DNA of 40,544 nt from an uncultured Roseiflexaceae bacterium (lineage in GTDB: Bacteria > Chloroflexota > Chloroflexia > Chloroflexales > Roseiflexaceae): positions 1-40,544 of the forward strand of contig CALKHR010000159.1 in NCBI GenBank assembly GCA_937988885.1, given 5' to 3'. A model generated the notes under the pieces. That model was not told where the DNA came from. It worked only from the letters and a program-made list of their open reading frames with translations, and did not search any database. Each line of letters starts with the position of its first letter. The stretch's first letter is position 1. Made by a program: the position numbers and the translations under genes. This document shows, piece after piece, positions 7,298 to 15,231 of the stretch.

Positions 7298-8317
7298 ATG
7301 AACCGTCATGACCCGTGGCAATTGGTACTGTGCTCAGGTGCAGAACACCTGAGGGACCAGTTGGTGCGTAAGGGCTTTGATGTCTATACATCTGATTTCA
7401 ACTACGACAATTCGCGCATGTTTGCGAATGGCGACGTGTACACTGCTCTGCCTGAAGCCCCTTCGTTAGCTGGTAAACGGGTCTGTGTGATCCAAAGCCT
7501 GACGTCATCGGGTGAGTTGGATCGCTTCAAATTCTCGACTCAGGATCGCATCGTCGAATTGCTGCAGATGGTGCAGATCCTACAGGAGCCGACCACAGTG
7601 TCGTATGAGAACGGCGAACGACAGTACGTTGTCACCGATCCGCCGGCTGAGGTGGTGGTGCTCTGCACGCACATGGCCTTCTCGAAGCAGGACCAGATCT
7701 ACCGCACGGGTGAGGTGAACGCCTCCAAGCGCTTCTTGGAACTGCTCTACCAGTGCGGCGTCTCGCGCGTGGCCGCGATCGACCCGCACGTGCCGCTCGA
7801 TTTCCCTTGGATTCAGGAGTTGATCCAGCAGGAGCGCTTCATCCCCCTCTCGATGTACAAGGCGTTTGTGGATCGGCTGCGCTCGCAGGGCGAGAACAGC
7901 GACATCTACTTCGTCAGCACGCCGGGCAAGCGCCGCACGCCGTTGGGTGTCGAGTTGCGTGAGGTGAGCAAGGAGCGCATCAGCACGCACGAGGTGTTGA
8001 TGGTCGGGCGCGTCGATGAGGAAGTGGCTGGCAAGCGCGTGTGTCTGATCGACGATATGGTGATCTCGGGCACCACGCTGAAGAACGCCCGCAAGCTGTT
8101 CTCGAACCAGGGCGCCACCGAGGTGTTGTGCTGGGTCACGCACACGCTGCCGCTCTACCCGAGCAATAGCGAGGAGAACCTGCGCTCGCTGGTGAAGGAG
8201 TACGAGGGGAAGATCTACGTCTCGAACTCGATCCGCACCAAGACGTTCGAGGTGACCTACCCGTACTGCCAAGTGTCTGTCGTGCCGATTATCGTGGAGT
8301 TCCTAGAGAAAGTCTAA
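7298..8317 (+). CDS. prs: Ribose-phosphate pyrophosphokinase (PRPP synthetase)-like protein
   Basis: PRPP synthetases make 5-phosphoribosyl-1-diphosphate from ribose-5-phosphate and ATP for nucleotide, histidine and tryptophan synthesis. The protein has two phosphoribosyltransferase-like halves. The first contains VCVIQSLTSSGELDRF and RIVELLQMVQIL, matching the family's QS/TS...LMELL region. The second contains the PRPP-binding loop VCLIDDMVISGTTLKNA followed by GATEVLCWVTHTLP. At 339 residues it is slightly longer than classical Prs (about 315), and its N-terminus is divergent (CSGAEHLRDQL where SGN..LA is usual), so it belongs to a distant subfamily. The start has a clear CCGGAGG ribosome-binding site. 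It lies 18 bases after glmU and is probably cotranscribed. A non-catalytic paralogue remains possible. Confidence 0.85.
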   Translation: MNRHDPWQLVLCSGAEHLRDQLVRKGFDVYTSDFNYDNSRMFANGDVYTALPEAPSLAGKRVCVIQSLTSSGELDRFKFSTQDRIVELLQMVQILQEPTTVSYENGERQYVVTDPPAEVVVLCTHMAFSKQDQIYRTGEVNASKRFLELLYQCGVSRVAAIDPHVPLDFPWIQELIQQERFIPLSMYKAFVDRLRSQGENSDIYFVSTPGKRRTPLGVELREVSKERISTHEVLMVGRVDEEVAGKRVCLIDDMVISGTTLKNARKLFSNQGATEVLCWVTHTLPLYPSNSEENLRSLVKEYEGKIYVSNSIRTKTFEVTYPYCQVSVVPIIVEFLEKV

Positions 8318-8349
8318 GGTTCGTGTGTTCGCTCCGTAGGTAGTGTGTT

Positions 8350-8390
8350 GCGCGTGGCTCTCATCATCAGCGAGGGCCACGCGCTTTGTA
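8350..8390 (+). terminator. Terminator after the glmU-prs pair
   Basis: GCGCGTGGC (8350-8358) pairs with GCCACGCGC (8376-8384), with a further CTC/GAG inside. TTTGTATTGCTGTTTT follows. It lies 33 bases after the stop codon, in the short gap before the convergent folD. Confidence 0.75.
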
Positions 8391-8471
8391 TTGCTGTTTT
8401 CGGCAGCTTTCGGTTGTGCCACTGTTCGCAGCATCACCAATGCATGTGATGTCAAAAGCAGACTGACGCGG

Positions 8472-9326
8472 TTATCCATTCTGCTCGCGGGCGGCCCGCA
8501 ACACATTGCGCATCAGCATCACATTGGTCATCGGGCCAGTGCCACCCGGTACAGGTGTGATGGCGCTGGCCACCTCGGCGGCGCTCTCGAAGTGAACATC
8601 GCCCGCCAATGCGCCATCGTCGAGCACGTTGATGCCGAAGTCCACCACGACCGCGCCTGGCTTGAGCATCGTGCCATCGATCAGGTTGGCGCGGCCCACC
8701 GCAGCCGCCACAATGTCGGCCTCGCGCACGACGGCAGCGAGGTCGGGCGTTCGCGAGTGGGCGATGATGACGGTGGCGTTCTCCGCCAGCAGCAGCATCG
8801 CCATCGGCTTGCCGACGATGTTGCTCCGCCCGACTACCACGGCCCGTTTGCCCGCGATCGCAATGCCGTTGCGGCGCAACAGTTCGAGGCCTCCCGCCGG
8901 AGTGTTCGGCACAAAGCAGGGCAATCCCTGCGCGAGACGGCCCGCGCTAGTGGGATGCACGCCATCGACATCCTTGGCGGGATCGAGCTTGGCGATCACT
9001 GGCTGCGGGTCGAGGCCGACGGGCAGCGGCATCTGGATGATGATGCCGTGGATGTTGCGATCCTGGCTGAGTTGCTCGACCTGCGCTTCGAGCGCGGCCT
9101 GGCCTGCATCGACGGCCAGCACATGGGCCGTGCAGGCGATGCCCGCTTCCTCACAACTTTTGCGGATCGCACGAACGTAGCGGTCGGCGGCGGGGTCTCC
9201 CGCCACTTGCACCACGGCCAGCGTGGGCGTGATGGCCGTGGCAGCGGTGTATGCCTGGACTTCGGCGCGCAATTCTTCGCGGAGCGTGCGAGCGAGAGCG
9301 CGACCATCGAGTATATGTGCAGTCAT
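8472..9326 (-). CDS. folD: Bifunctional methylenetetrahydrofolate dehydrogenase/cyclohydrolase FolD
   Basis: Interconverts 5,10-methylene-, 5,10-methenyl- and 10-formyl-tetrahydrofolate using NADP, feeding purine and formyl-methionine synthesis. The protein has 284 residues, as usual. Seen in order: AHILDGRALARTLREEL, the catalytic-lysine region DRYVRAIRKSCEEAGI, GIIIQMPLPVGLD (family form GILVQLPLP), KDVDGVHPTSAGRL, the NADP-binding VVVGRSNIVGKPMAMLLL, and the signature PGGTGPMTNVMLMRN. I chose the ATG at 9326, which has AAAGGA nearby and gives the normal N-terminus; 30 further upstream codons are open but run through the predicted promoter. It stands alone and is divergent from the threonine aldolase gene. 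Confidence 0.97.
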   Translation of the reverse strand: MTAHILDGRALARTLREELRAEVQAYTAATAITPTLAVVQVAGDPAADRYVRAIRKSCEEAGIACTAHVLAVDAGQAALEAQVEQLSQDRNIHGIIIQMPLPVGLDPQPVIAKLDPAKDVDGVHPTSAGRLAQGLPCFVPNTPAGGLELLRRNGIAIAGKRAVVVGRSNIVGKPMAMLLLAENATVIIAHSRTPDLAAVVREADIVAAAVGRANLIDGTMLKPGAVVVDFGINVLDDGALAGDVHFESAAEVASAITPVPGGTGPMTNVMLMRNVLRAAREQNG

Positions 9327-9374
9327 GCTGTTCCTTTTGCGTTGCCGATCTATGGCCACAGCTTGGCCGCACGG

Positions 9375-9403
9375 ATGGTACCCTAGCCCGCCGATCACGT
9401 CAA
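9375..9403 (-). promoter_or_regulatory. folD promoter
   Basis: On the minus strand: TTGACG (9403-9398), a 17-base spacer and TACCAT (9380-9375). The predicted start is near 9368, a leader of about 42 bases. Confidence 0.6.
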
Positions 9404-9672
9404 CATCCGTTTTCATCCACAGATGATACAGATTTGGCAGGCAGGTTTTGTGGCAAAGGATAGCAAATTCAGGAGTTCATTTAGAGAGGCAATTGACAGC
9501 GACATCTCCAAGTCAGGTGATGTTGATGCGCTGCGCGTAGCAGTCTGAATGTATCAATCGTGAGGCGGAAACACGCGATTTCTAGCGAATTGTTCACGTT
9601 CCTCTTGCCTCTTATCCGCAGAATGTATGACATCTGTGAATGATATTGACCGAAACTGTTCCGATCGCAGCC

Positions 9673-9682
9673 GTGCTATACT
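9673..9682 (+). promoter_or_regulatory. Extended -10 element upstream of the threonine aldolase gene
   Basis: GTGCTATACT, the same element seen at four other promoters in this window. The -35 region (about 9654-9659) is poor. The start near 9689 would give a leader of about 44 bases. Confidence 0.5.
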
Positions 9683-9732
9683 GCCAGCGGTTATAATGTT
9701 CTTTGCGTGTTCGATGCTCAAGGAGCTGAGTG

Positions 9733-10776
9733 ATGGCTTTCCCGATTGATTTGCGTAGTGACACTGTGACACAGCCCTCGCCCGAGATGCGGCAAGCGAT
9801 TTTCGAAGCGCCGCTTGGCGACGATGTGTATGGCGAAGACCCAACGATTAACCGTTTGGAGAAATTGGCGGCGGCCAAGGTTGGCAAGGAGGCCGCGATG
9901 CTGGTGACGAGCGGCACCATGGGCAACCTGTGTGCGCTGCTCACTCACTGCGCGCGCGGCGACGAGGCGCTACTGGGCGATGAGTCGCACATCTACCACT
10001 ACGAGGGCGGCGGAGCATCGGTGTTGGGCGGCATCGCGCTGCACCCCGTAACGACACTGCCATCGGGCGAGCTGCCGTTGGAGAAGCTGGCTAACTCCAT
10101 GCGTGACCCCTACGACGAGCATGAGGCGCGCACCAAGCTGATCTGTCTGGAGAATACCCACAATCGCTGCGGCGGCACTGTGTTATCGCCGGATTATATG
10201 CGCTCGGTACACGCATTCGCCAAGCAGAACGGCCTCGACGTGCATTTGGACGGCGCGCGGCTGTTCAACGCGGCGGTGGCGCTCGGCATCGAGGCGAGCG
10301 AAATCACGGCGCATGTCGATACCGTGCAGTTCTGTTTGTCGAAGGGCTTGGCCGCGCCGGTTGGCTCGATCCTGGCGGGCGATGCGGAGTTCATCAAGCG
10401 GGCGCGGCGCTGGCGCAAGATGCTGGGTGGCGGCATGCGCCAGGCGGGCATCATCGCGGCGGCGGGCATCGTGGCGCTGGAGCAAATGGTCGAGCGCCTT
10501 GCCGAGGACCATGCGCACGCCCGGATGCTGGCCGAGGGCTTGGCGAGCTTCCCCGAACTGAGCATCGACCTATCGAAGGTGCAGACCGATATCGTGATCT
10601 TCCACCTTGTGAGCGAGCGCTGGACGCCGAGCAGCTTCATCAAGGCGCTGGCCGAACGTGGTGTGCTTCTCGGCGAGATCGGCGCGGGCCGCATTCGTGC
10701 TGTCACGCATTATGGCATCGATGCGTCGCACATTGAGGAGACGCTTGAGGCGGTTCGGGCGGTGCTGGCCGCTTAG
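9733..10776 (+). CDS. ltaE: Low-specificity threonine aldolase (PLP-dependent)
   Basis: Cleaves L-threonine or allo-threonine to glycine and acetaldehyde; a cytosolic fold-type I PLP enzyme, normally a tetramer. Its 347 residues fit the family. It opens with the signature IDLRSDTVTQPSPEMRQA, followed by GDDVYGEDPTINRLE, TSGTMGNLCAL, DESHIYHYEGGG, the PLP-binding DVHLDGARLFNAAV, and the Schiff-base lysine K204 in FCLSKGLAAPVGS. The ATG at 9733 is preferred over the GTG at 9730 because AGGAG lies 7 bases before it. The gene stands alone between folD and an alpha/beta hydrolase. It may supply glycine that feeds the one-carbon pool served by FolD (inference from adjacency). Confidence 0.95.
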   Translation: MAFPIDLRSDTVTQPSPEMRQAIFEAPLGDDVYGEDPTINRLEKLAAAKVGKEAAMLVTSGTMGNLCALLTHCARGDEALLGDESHIYHYEGGGASVLGGIALHPVTTLPSGELPLEKLANSMRDPYDEHEARTKLICLENTHNRCGGTVLSPDYMRSVHAFAKQNGLDVHLDGARLFNAAVALGIEASEITAHVDTVQFCLSKGLAAPVGSILAGDAEFIKRARRWRKMLGGGMRQAGIIAAAGIVALEQMVERLAEDHAHARMLAEGLASFPELSIDLSKVQTDIVIFHLVSERWTPSSFIKALAERGVLLGEIGAGRIRAVTHYGIDASHIEETLEAVRAVLAA

Positions 10777-10976
10777 CCGCTGCCGCGGGCGAGGCTCTCT
10801 CGGCAACGGCGTGTTCTGTTTCTGCTGATGCAAAAGATGTAACCTCGGTAAGCGCGCCCGTGGTCATGCTCCGGGCTTTGGAGTGCCATCTAGGGCACGG
10901 GATGCAGGTCTACGGGTAACTACGGCAGTGCGGTCTGCCCTGAGTGGCTAGGCTTCTAGTTGAAAGGACTGTACCC

Positions 10977-11789
10977 ATGAGTGCTGTTGCCGTTGGTGCG
11001 CTAACGATCTTCGATGGCGTACCGTTCTATTATCAAGCCGATGGCGTGGGCGCGCCCGTGATCTTGCTGCACGCCGGTGTGGCCGATAGCCGCATGTGGG
11101 ATGCCCACTGGGCCTCGTTGACTCAGAGCAATTTTGTGATCCGATGCGATCTGCCTGGCTATGGCCAATCGGGCGTGCCGGATCAGCCGTTTTCGTATCC
11201 AGCGCAAGTGTTGCGCTTGCTCGATCACCTGCAGATCGACCGCGTGCACGTGGTGGGTGTATCGTGGGGCGGCAGTGTCGCGCTCGACGTGGCGCTGATG
11301 GTGCCTGAGCGAGTGGCGAGCCTGACGCTCGTCTGCCCGAGTGTGAATGGCGCACCGGAGGCCGAGGAGTTGCGGCAGTTCAGCGAGCAGGAGGAGGCGC
11401 TGCTGGAACAGGGCGATCTCGATGCCGCCGTCGAGCTGAACGTGCGCACCTGGGTCGATGGTCCTTTCCGCGAAGCGAACGAGGTTGATCCTGCTATTCG
11501 TGATGCTGTGCGCGAGATGCAGCGCCACGCTTTCACGGTGCCAGTGCCAGAGGGTGCCGAACTGATCCGCCTGCAGCCGCCCGCCTACCAGCACTTAGAG
11601 GAGGTGAGCACTCGCACGCTGGTGTTGGTCGGCGCGCTCGATCTCGCGCCGGTGGTGGCGTTGGCGGCGGAGGTGGCCGAGCGTATCCCCGATGCGCAGT
11701 TACTCACTTTCCCCGATACGGCCCATATGCTCCCCATGGAGCAGCCAGAGGTGTTTGTGCGGGTCTTGCGCTCGTTCTGGGAGGAGTGA
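10977..11789 (+). CDS. Alpha/beta-hydrolase fold protein
   Basis: A cytosolic hydrolase of unknown substrate, 270 residues with no signal peptide. The catalytic triad is complete: nucleophile S96 in the elbow GVSWGGS, acid D222 in VGALDLAPV, and H250 in DTAHMLPME. The oxyanion-hole motif is LLHAGVADSRMWD (HAG where HG is common). The pattern fits the broad esterase/C-C hydrolase/3-oxoadipate enol-lactonase group, but nothing seen fixes the reaction. I chose the ATG at 10977, with GAAAGGA 9 bases upstream; an in-frame start at 10944 adds 11 residues without family support. It is followed by a hairpin at 11810-11850 and appears to be a single-gene unit. Confidence 0.9.
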   Translation: MSAVAVGALTIFDGVPFYYQADGVGAPVILLHAGVADSRMWDAHWASLTQSNFVIRCDLPGYGQSGVPDQPFSYPAQVLRLLDHLQIDRVHVVGVSWGGSVALDVALMVPERVASLTLVCPSVNGAPEAEELRQFSEQEEALLEQGDLDAAVELNVRTWVDGPFREANEVDPAIRDAVREMQRHAFTVPVPEGAELIRLQPPAYQHLEEVSTRTLVLVGALDLAPVVALAAEVAERIPDAQLLTFPDTAHMLPMEQPEVFVRVLRSFWEE

Positions 11790-11809
11790 TTCGCATACCA
11801 CCAACACTC

Positions 11810-11850
11810 GTGATGCCGATGTACTGCGCGTACCAGTGCATCGGCATCAC
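11810..11850 (+). terminator. Long hairpin after the hydrolase gene, no T-tract
   Basis: GTGATGCCGATG (11810-11821) pairs perfectly with CATCGGCATCAC (11839-11850), with an inner ACTG/CAGT. It starts 21 bases after the stop codon. GACTCAACAG follows, so no U-run is present. Confidence 0.5.
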
Positions 11851-11958
11851 GACTCAACAGCTTCTCTCTGTTTGATAGGTCATGTGCTGTGATTGCAACC
11901 TCTAGGCGCTCACTTACGTATGTGCTGCAAGAAGTTAAGCTGGGCAAGAGGAGGCCAG

Positions 11959-13014
11959 ATGTCTGCGCAAACGTTCTTGGGCTGGTCGCCTGAACAAGTA
12001 CGCGTCTTCGTGGTTGGTACGCTGGAGTGGAAGTTTCCCGAATATTTCTCCCCCTTCCCCAAAGAGAATCGTCGCGACGCCGCCTTGGTCAAATGGTTCC
12101 GCACCTTGGGTGTGCCCCAGAGCCAACTTGTCTATTTGCAGGATAAACAGGCCACGAGCGCCAAGATCGATCAAAAGTTCGAGGCGTTGCTCGCGGATTC
12201 CGCCGAGGACGAGTTGCTGGTGGTCTACTACTGCGGGCACGGCAGCAAGGACGACGATGGCGCCGTGTATTTCGCCAGCTACGATACCGATGGCGAAGAT
12301 CCGCCCGGTTGGTACGCCGAGACGATCATCGAGACGATCGAGGAACAATTCTCAGGCTCGCACGTGCTGTTGATCGTCGATGCCTGTCATTCGGGTGAGT
12401 TGGCCGATCAGCTGCCAAAGCGCTCGAAGATCGGCTACGCCTGTCTGGCCTCATCGCTGGCGAGCGAGACATCGACTGGCAATTGGACTTTCACCGAGGG
12501 CTTGCTGGCCGGATTGCAAGGCCATGCGTTTGTGGATGCCAACGGCGATAATCGTATCACGCTGCGCGAATTGGCCGCCGAGATCGCCGAAAGCATGGCC
12601 TTTGCCGAGGAACAGGTCTCGGTGTTCGCCACGACCAAGCGCTTCGACCCGGACCTGATTGTGGGCAATGCGCGCCCCCGCATCGGCCCGCGCGTCGGCG
12701 AGCGCGTCGAGGCGTTCGACGGCGACGATTGGTACCGCGCCCAGATCATCGACGCCCGCAACGGCGAGTTCAAGGTCCACTATTACGGCTACGAGGAGAG
12801 CGACCAGCAATGGCTGAAGCCGGAGCAGTTGCGCGCAGTGAAGTGGAAGACCTTCCCGGTCGGCTCAGCGGTCGAGGTGAAATGGGGCAAGGAGTGGTAC
12901 GCCGCGCGGGTGCTCGAAGTGCGCGGCGGCATCCACCACATCTCCTACGATGACTACGACGATAGCTGGAACGAGTGGGTCGCTTCGTCGCGCGTGCGCA
13001 AGCCCCGAGGCTAA
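11959..13014 (+). CDS. Caspase-like peptidase with EF-hand loop and two C-terminal Tudor-like modules
   Basis: A 351-residue cytosolic protein; no signal peptide or membrane segment. Residues 1-220 are a caspase/metacaspase (C14) domain. The catalytic histidine is H94 in YYCGHGSKDDDG and the cysteine C143 in LIVDACHSGELAD. After the catalytic core, residues 193-204 (DANGDNRITLRE) form a textbook EF-hand loop with D193, N195, D197, T201 and E204, suggesting calcium control as in eukaryotic metacaspases. Two related modules of about 50 residues follow (about 243-290 and 293-348). Each starts with VG..VE and W-Y-A/R-A-x-I/V and ends in a W-containing strand; they resemble Tudor-knot/chromo-barrel domains. 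I chose the ATG at 11959 because GAGGAGG sits 4 bases upstream; the ORF is open to 11893. Its stop overlaps that of the convergent MutS-like gene. The domain calls are by eye and the function is unknown. Confidence 0.85.
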   Translation: MSAQTFLGWSPEQVRVFVVGTLEWKFPEYFSPFPKENRRDAALVKWFRTLGVPQSQLVYLQDKQATSAKIDQKFEALLADSAEDELLVVYYCGHGSKDDDGAVYFASYDTDGEDPPGWYAETIIETIEEQFSGSHVLLIVDACHSGELADQLPKRSKIGYACLASSLASETSTGNWTFTEGLLAGLQGHAFVDANGDNRITLRELAAEIAESMAFAEEQVSVFATTKRFDPDLIVGNARPRIGPRVGERVEAFDGDDWYRAQIIDARNGEFKVHYYGYEESDQQWLKPEQLRAVKWKTFPVGSAVEVKWGKEWYAARVLEVRGGIHHISYDDYDDSWNEWVASSRVRKPRG

Positions 13015-14870
13015 TCCATGCTGATCGCATCGCCCAAGATCTGGCGCACCAGTTCGAGCGCGTTGGTCGATGGCGCGATGCCCTGCCGCAGCCGATAATC
13101 GAACCGCATCACAGAGCCTTCTGGCCCTGGCTCGAAGTATTCGGTGAAGTAGACTGGCTGGCTAAGCTCGGCCAGCGCCGGATCATCGGCCAGGGTCAGA
13201 TCGTGCGTGGAGACGGCGCCGAACGCGCGAAGGCGCAGCAGGTGCCGAATGACTTGGCGCGCGGCGATCTGCCGCTCGGCGGTGTTGGTGCCGTGCAGAA
13301 TCTCGTCGAGCAGGAACAACGTGGTGGCGTAGCCCTCGTCGTGGACGCGCTGCGCTGTATCGACCACCGCCTTGAGGCGCTGCAACTCGGCCATAAACGA
13401 CGATACGCCCTGTTCGAGCGAATCCTGCATGCGCATGCTGGTGGCGAGCTCGATGGGCGGCATGCGCAACTCATCGGCGCAGGTGGGGCCGCCCGCTTGC
13501 GCCAAGCTCACGTTCAGGCCGATCGCCCGCAGCAGCGTGCTCTTCCCCGACATATTCGAGCCAGTGACCAGCAGAAAGCGTCCGGCTGGACCGATCGTCA
13601 CATCGTTGGAGACCCGCACGCTATCGGCCAGCAGCGGATGGCCGAGTTGCCGCGCGCTCAGTTGCGTCTCCTGTTCGGAGACGGTGGGGAAGCACCACGT
13701 GGGCTGATCGTGGGCGAGTGTGGCGAGCGCGTTGAGCGCTTCGGTTTCGCCCAGCACCGCCAGCCAATCGGCCACGTGTGCGCCCGTGTCGTACTGCCAG
13801 CGTTCGAGCAGCCACAGCACATGCACGTTCCACAGCGTCAGAATCTGCACCACAAAGAAGAACATCCATTTGCGGATATCGGCTAACACCATGATGCGGG
13901 CGAATCGCCGCATCTGATCGGTGGCGCTGCGCTGGTTGGCGGTGAGACGGGCCTGCAACTTGTGCAGCAGCGGAGCCTGAAAGTTCTGCTGGCCGATCAG
14001 CGAGAACAGCTCGGCGTAGGTGCGACACACCTCTTGACGCTCGCTGATCGCGTCGATCTGCTGATCGACGAGCCGACCAACGGTGAACGAGAGCAGCGCA
14101 CCCAGCACCACGAACGGCGCCCAGAGCGGCAGGGTCGTGAGGTTGGCGAGTTGGGCCAGCCAGCCCAGCAGCGCGCCGATCGGGATGATGCGGGCCAGCC
14201 ACAGCAACCAGACATAATGATTCAGCCAGGGCGGACCTGCGGCCCATCGCGCGAAGGCTTGGTAGCTCGGCTGCACAACGCCTAGCAGCCGACCGAGCAG
14301 AGCGAACGAGTCGCGGAACTCGATCTGCGTGGTGAGCTCGGCCACAGCGGCTTGGCGCTGGTCGATCACTTGCGGCTTGGCGGGGCGCAACAGCCAGCGC
14401 GCCAGGGTTGCTTGGCCGATCGGCATGGTGGTGGTGTTGAGCAGGTGCATCAGTGAGGCGTGGCCGATTACATCGAGGTCGGCGGCGTACTCGCGGAGCT
14501 CGGGGCGGTCGGCTAGCCCGAGGTTGTCGATCGGGCGGGTGGGAAGGTTGCCCCAATCGCGGCGCAGGCGGCGCAGCCCTTCGTCGTTGATCTGCCAGAG
14601 CAGGTTGTAGCGGTCGCGCTGGCGATTGATGCGCCCATGGTTGATGAACGAGATGATGAACAGCACGCCGAGCGCGCAGGAGACGAACAGCAGATTTGGG
14701 ATGCGTTGCCAGAGCGCAAGGCCCAAGAAGCTCAGTGCACAGATCAGAATGAGCAGACTCAGGTTGCCGTTGAAGGAGCTACGTCGCTCGAAGTGATCGC
14801 GCTGATGTGCAAATTGTTCGGTGCGGCTTGTGTATGTTGTGGAGGGGTTCGATGTATGCGAATCAGACAT
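13011..14870 (-). CDS. Membrane-embedded MutS-like ATPase
   Basis: A 619-residue protein with the MutS domain III-V layout but without the mismatch-recognition (domain I) region. Hydrophobic segments lie near residues 38-55 and 58-76, and again about 225-285 and 345-370, so it is probably anchored in the membrane. The ATPase has Walker A TGSNMSGKSTLLRAIG (about 435-450), Walker B TLFLLDEILHGTNTAERQ (about 515-530) and the histidine of STHDLTLA. Lever/clamp-like helices occupy about 120-400. Related proteins are common in Bacteroidota and Chloroflexota but lack a settled function; canonical mismatch repair is unlikely. I chose the ATG at 14870; 19 upstream codons are open but overlap the predicted promoter. 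Its stop codon overlaps the stop of the caspase-like gene by three bases. Confidence 0.85.
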   Translation of the reverse strand: MSDSHTSNPSTTYTSRTEQFAHQRDHFERRSSFNGNLSLLILICALSFLGLALWQRIPNLLFVSCALGVLFIISFINHGRINRQRDRYNLLWQINDEGLRRLRRDWGNLPTRPIDNLGLADRPELREYAADLDVIGHASLMHLLNTTTMPIGQATLARWLLRPAKPQVIDQRQAAVAELTTQIEFRDSFALLGRLLGVVQPSYQAFARWAAGPPWLNHYVWLLWLARIIPIGALLGWLAQLANLTTLPLWAPFVVLGALLSFTVGRLVDQQIDAISERQEVCRTYAELFSLIGQQNFQAPLLHKLQARLTANQRSATDQMRRFARIMVLADIRKWMFFFVVQILTLWNVHVLWLLERWQYDTGAHVADWLAVLGETEALNALATLAHDQPTWCFPTVSEQETQLSARQLGHPLLADSVRVSNDVTIGPAGRFLLVTGSNMSGKSTLLRAIGLNVSLAQAGGPTCADELRMPPIELATSMRMQDSLEQGVSSFMAELQRLKAVVDTAQRVHDEGYATTLFLLDEILHGTNTAERQIAARQVIRHLLRLRAFGAVSTHDLTLADDPALAELSQPVYFTEYFEPGPEGSVMRFDYRLRQGIAPSTNALELVRQILGDAISMD

Positions 14871-15231
14871 GTGTGCGTTATCCGCCTTTGTTTGTCTCAG
14901 AGGCACTGATGCTTCACAGTATAGCATAGACGATTTAAGGGCAACGGAGGATACTTTTGGGTGTTGTGGAAGAGCGTTTCTTCGCTCATCTGTGCGATTG
15001 AGAGGCTGATAAGACGGGGAAATCTGCCGGACTGAGCAAGTTTACGGGTGAAAAAGTTAGAAAACGATCAAAAATTAAAGCATTTAGATAAATATCACCA
15101 ACTGCAAAGAATCGTATTTTTGGCTTTCTGGCGCTCTAAAACCCTATTTCTTGTGCTCATCGGAATTAAAAAGTGGTTACAAGCTCGTGCCAGAGTTATG
15201 CTACCATATATTATATATAGGTACCCGCACT
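14871..15231. other. Divergent intergenic region upstream of the MutS-like and AP2 genes
   Basis: About 360 bases. It holds the MutS-like gene's promoter (14918-14927) and an AT-rich stretch (about 15045-15215). The short frames in it have no supporting start signals or recognisable sequence. Confidence 0.6.
14918..14927 (-). promoter_or_regulatory. Extended -10 element of the MutS-like gene
   Basis: On the minus strand ATGCTATACT; a TTGCCC lies 15 bases upstream of the hexamer. The predicted start near 14911 leaves a leader of about 41 bases. Confidence 0.5.

Larger units (their letters stand above)
9327..9732. other. Divergent intergenic region between folD and ltaE
   Basis: About 400 bases without a credible gene. 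It holds the folD promoter (9375-9403, minus) and an extended -10 for the aldolase (9673-9682, plus). A TATAAT at 9692-9697 lies just after. I see nothing else between about 9420 and 9640. Confidence 0.6.

Noticed and set aside
8343..9386. Plus-strand frame of 347 codons over folD
   Set aside because: The minus strand has every FolD motif; the plus frame has none and runs through the predicted folD promoter.
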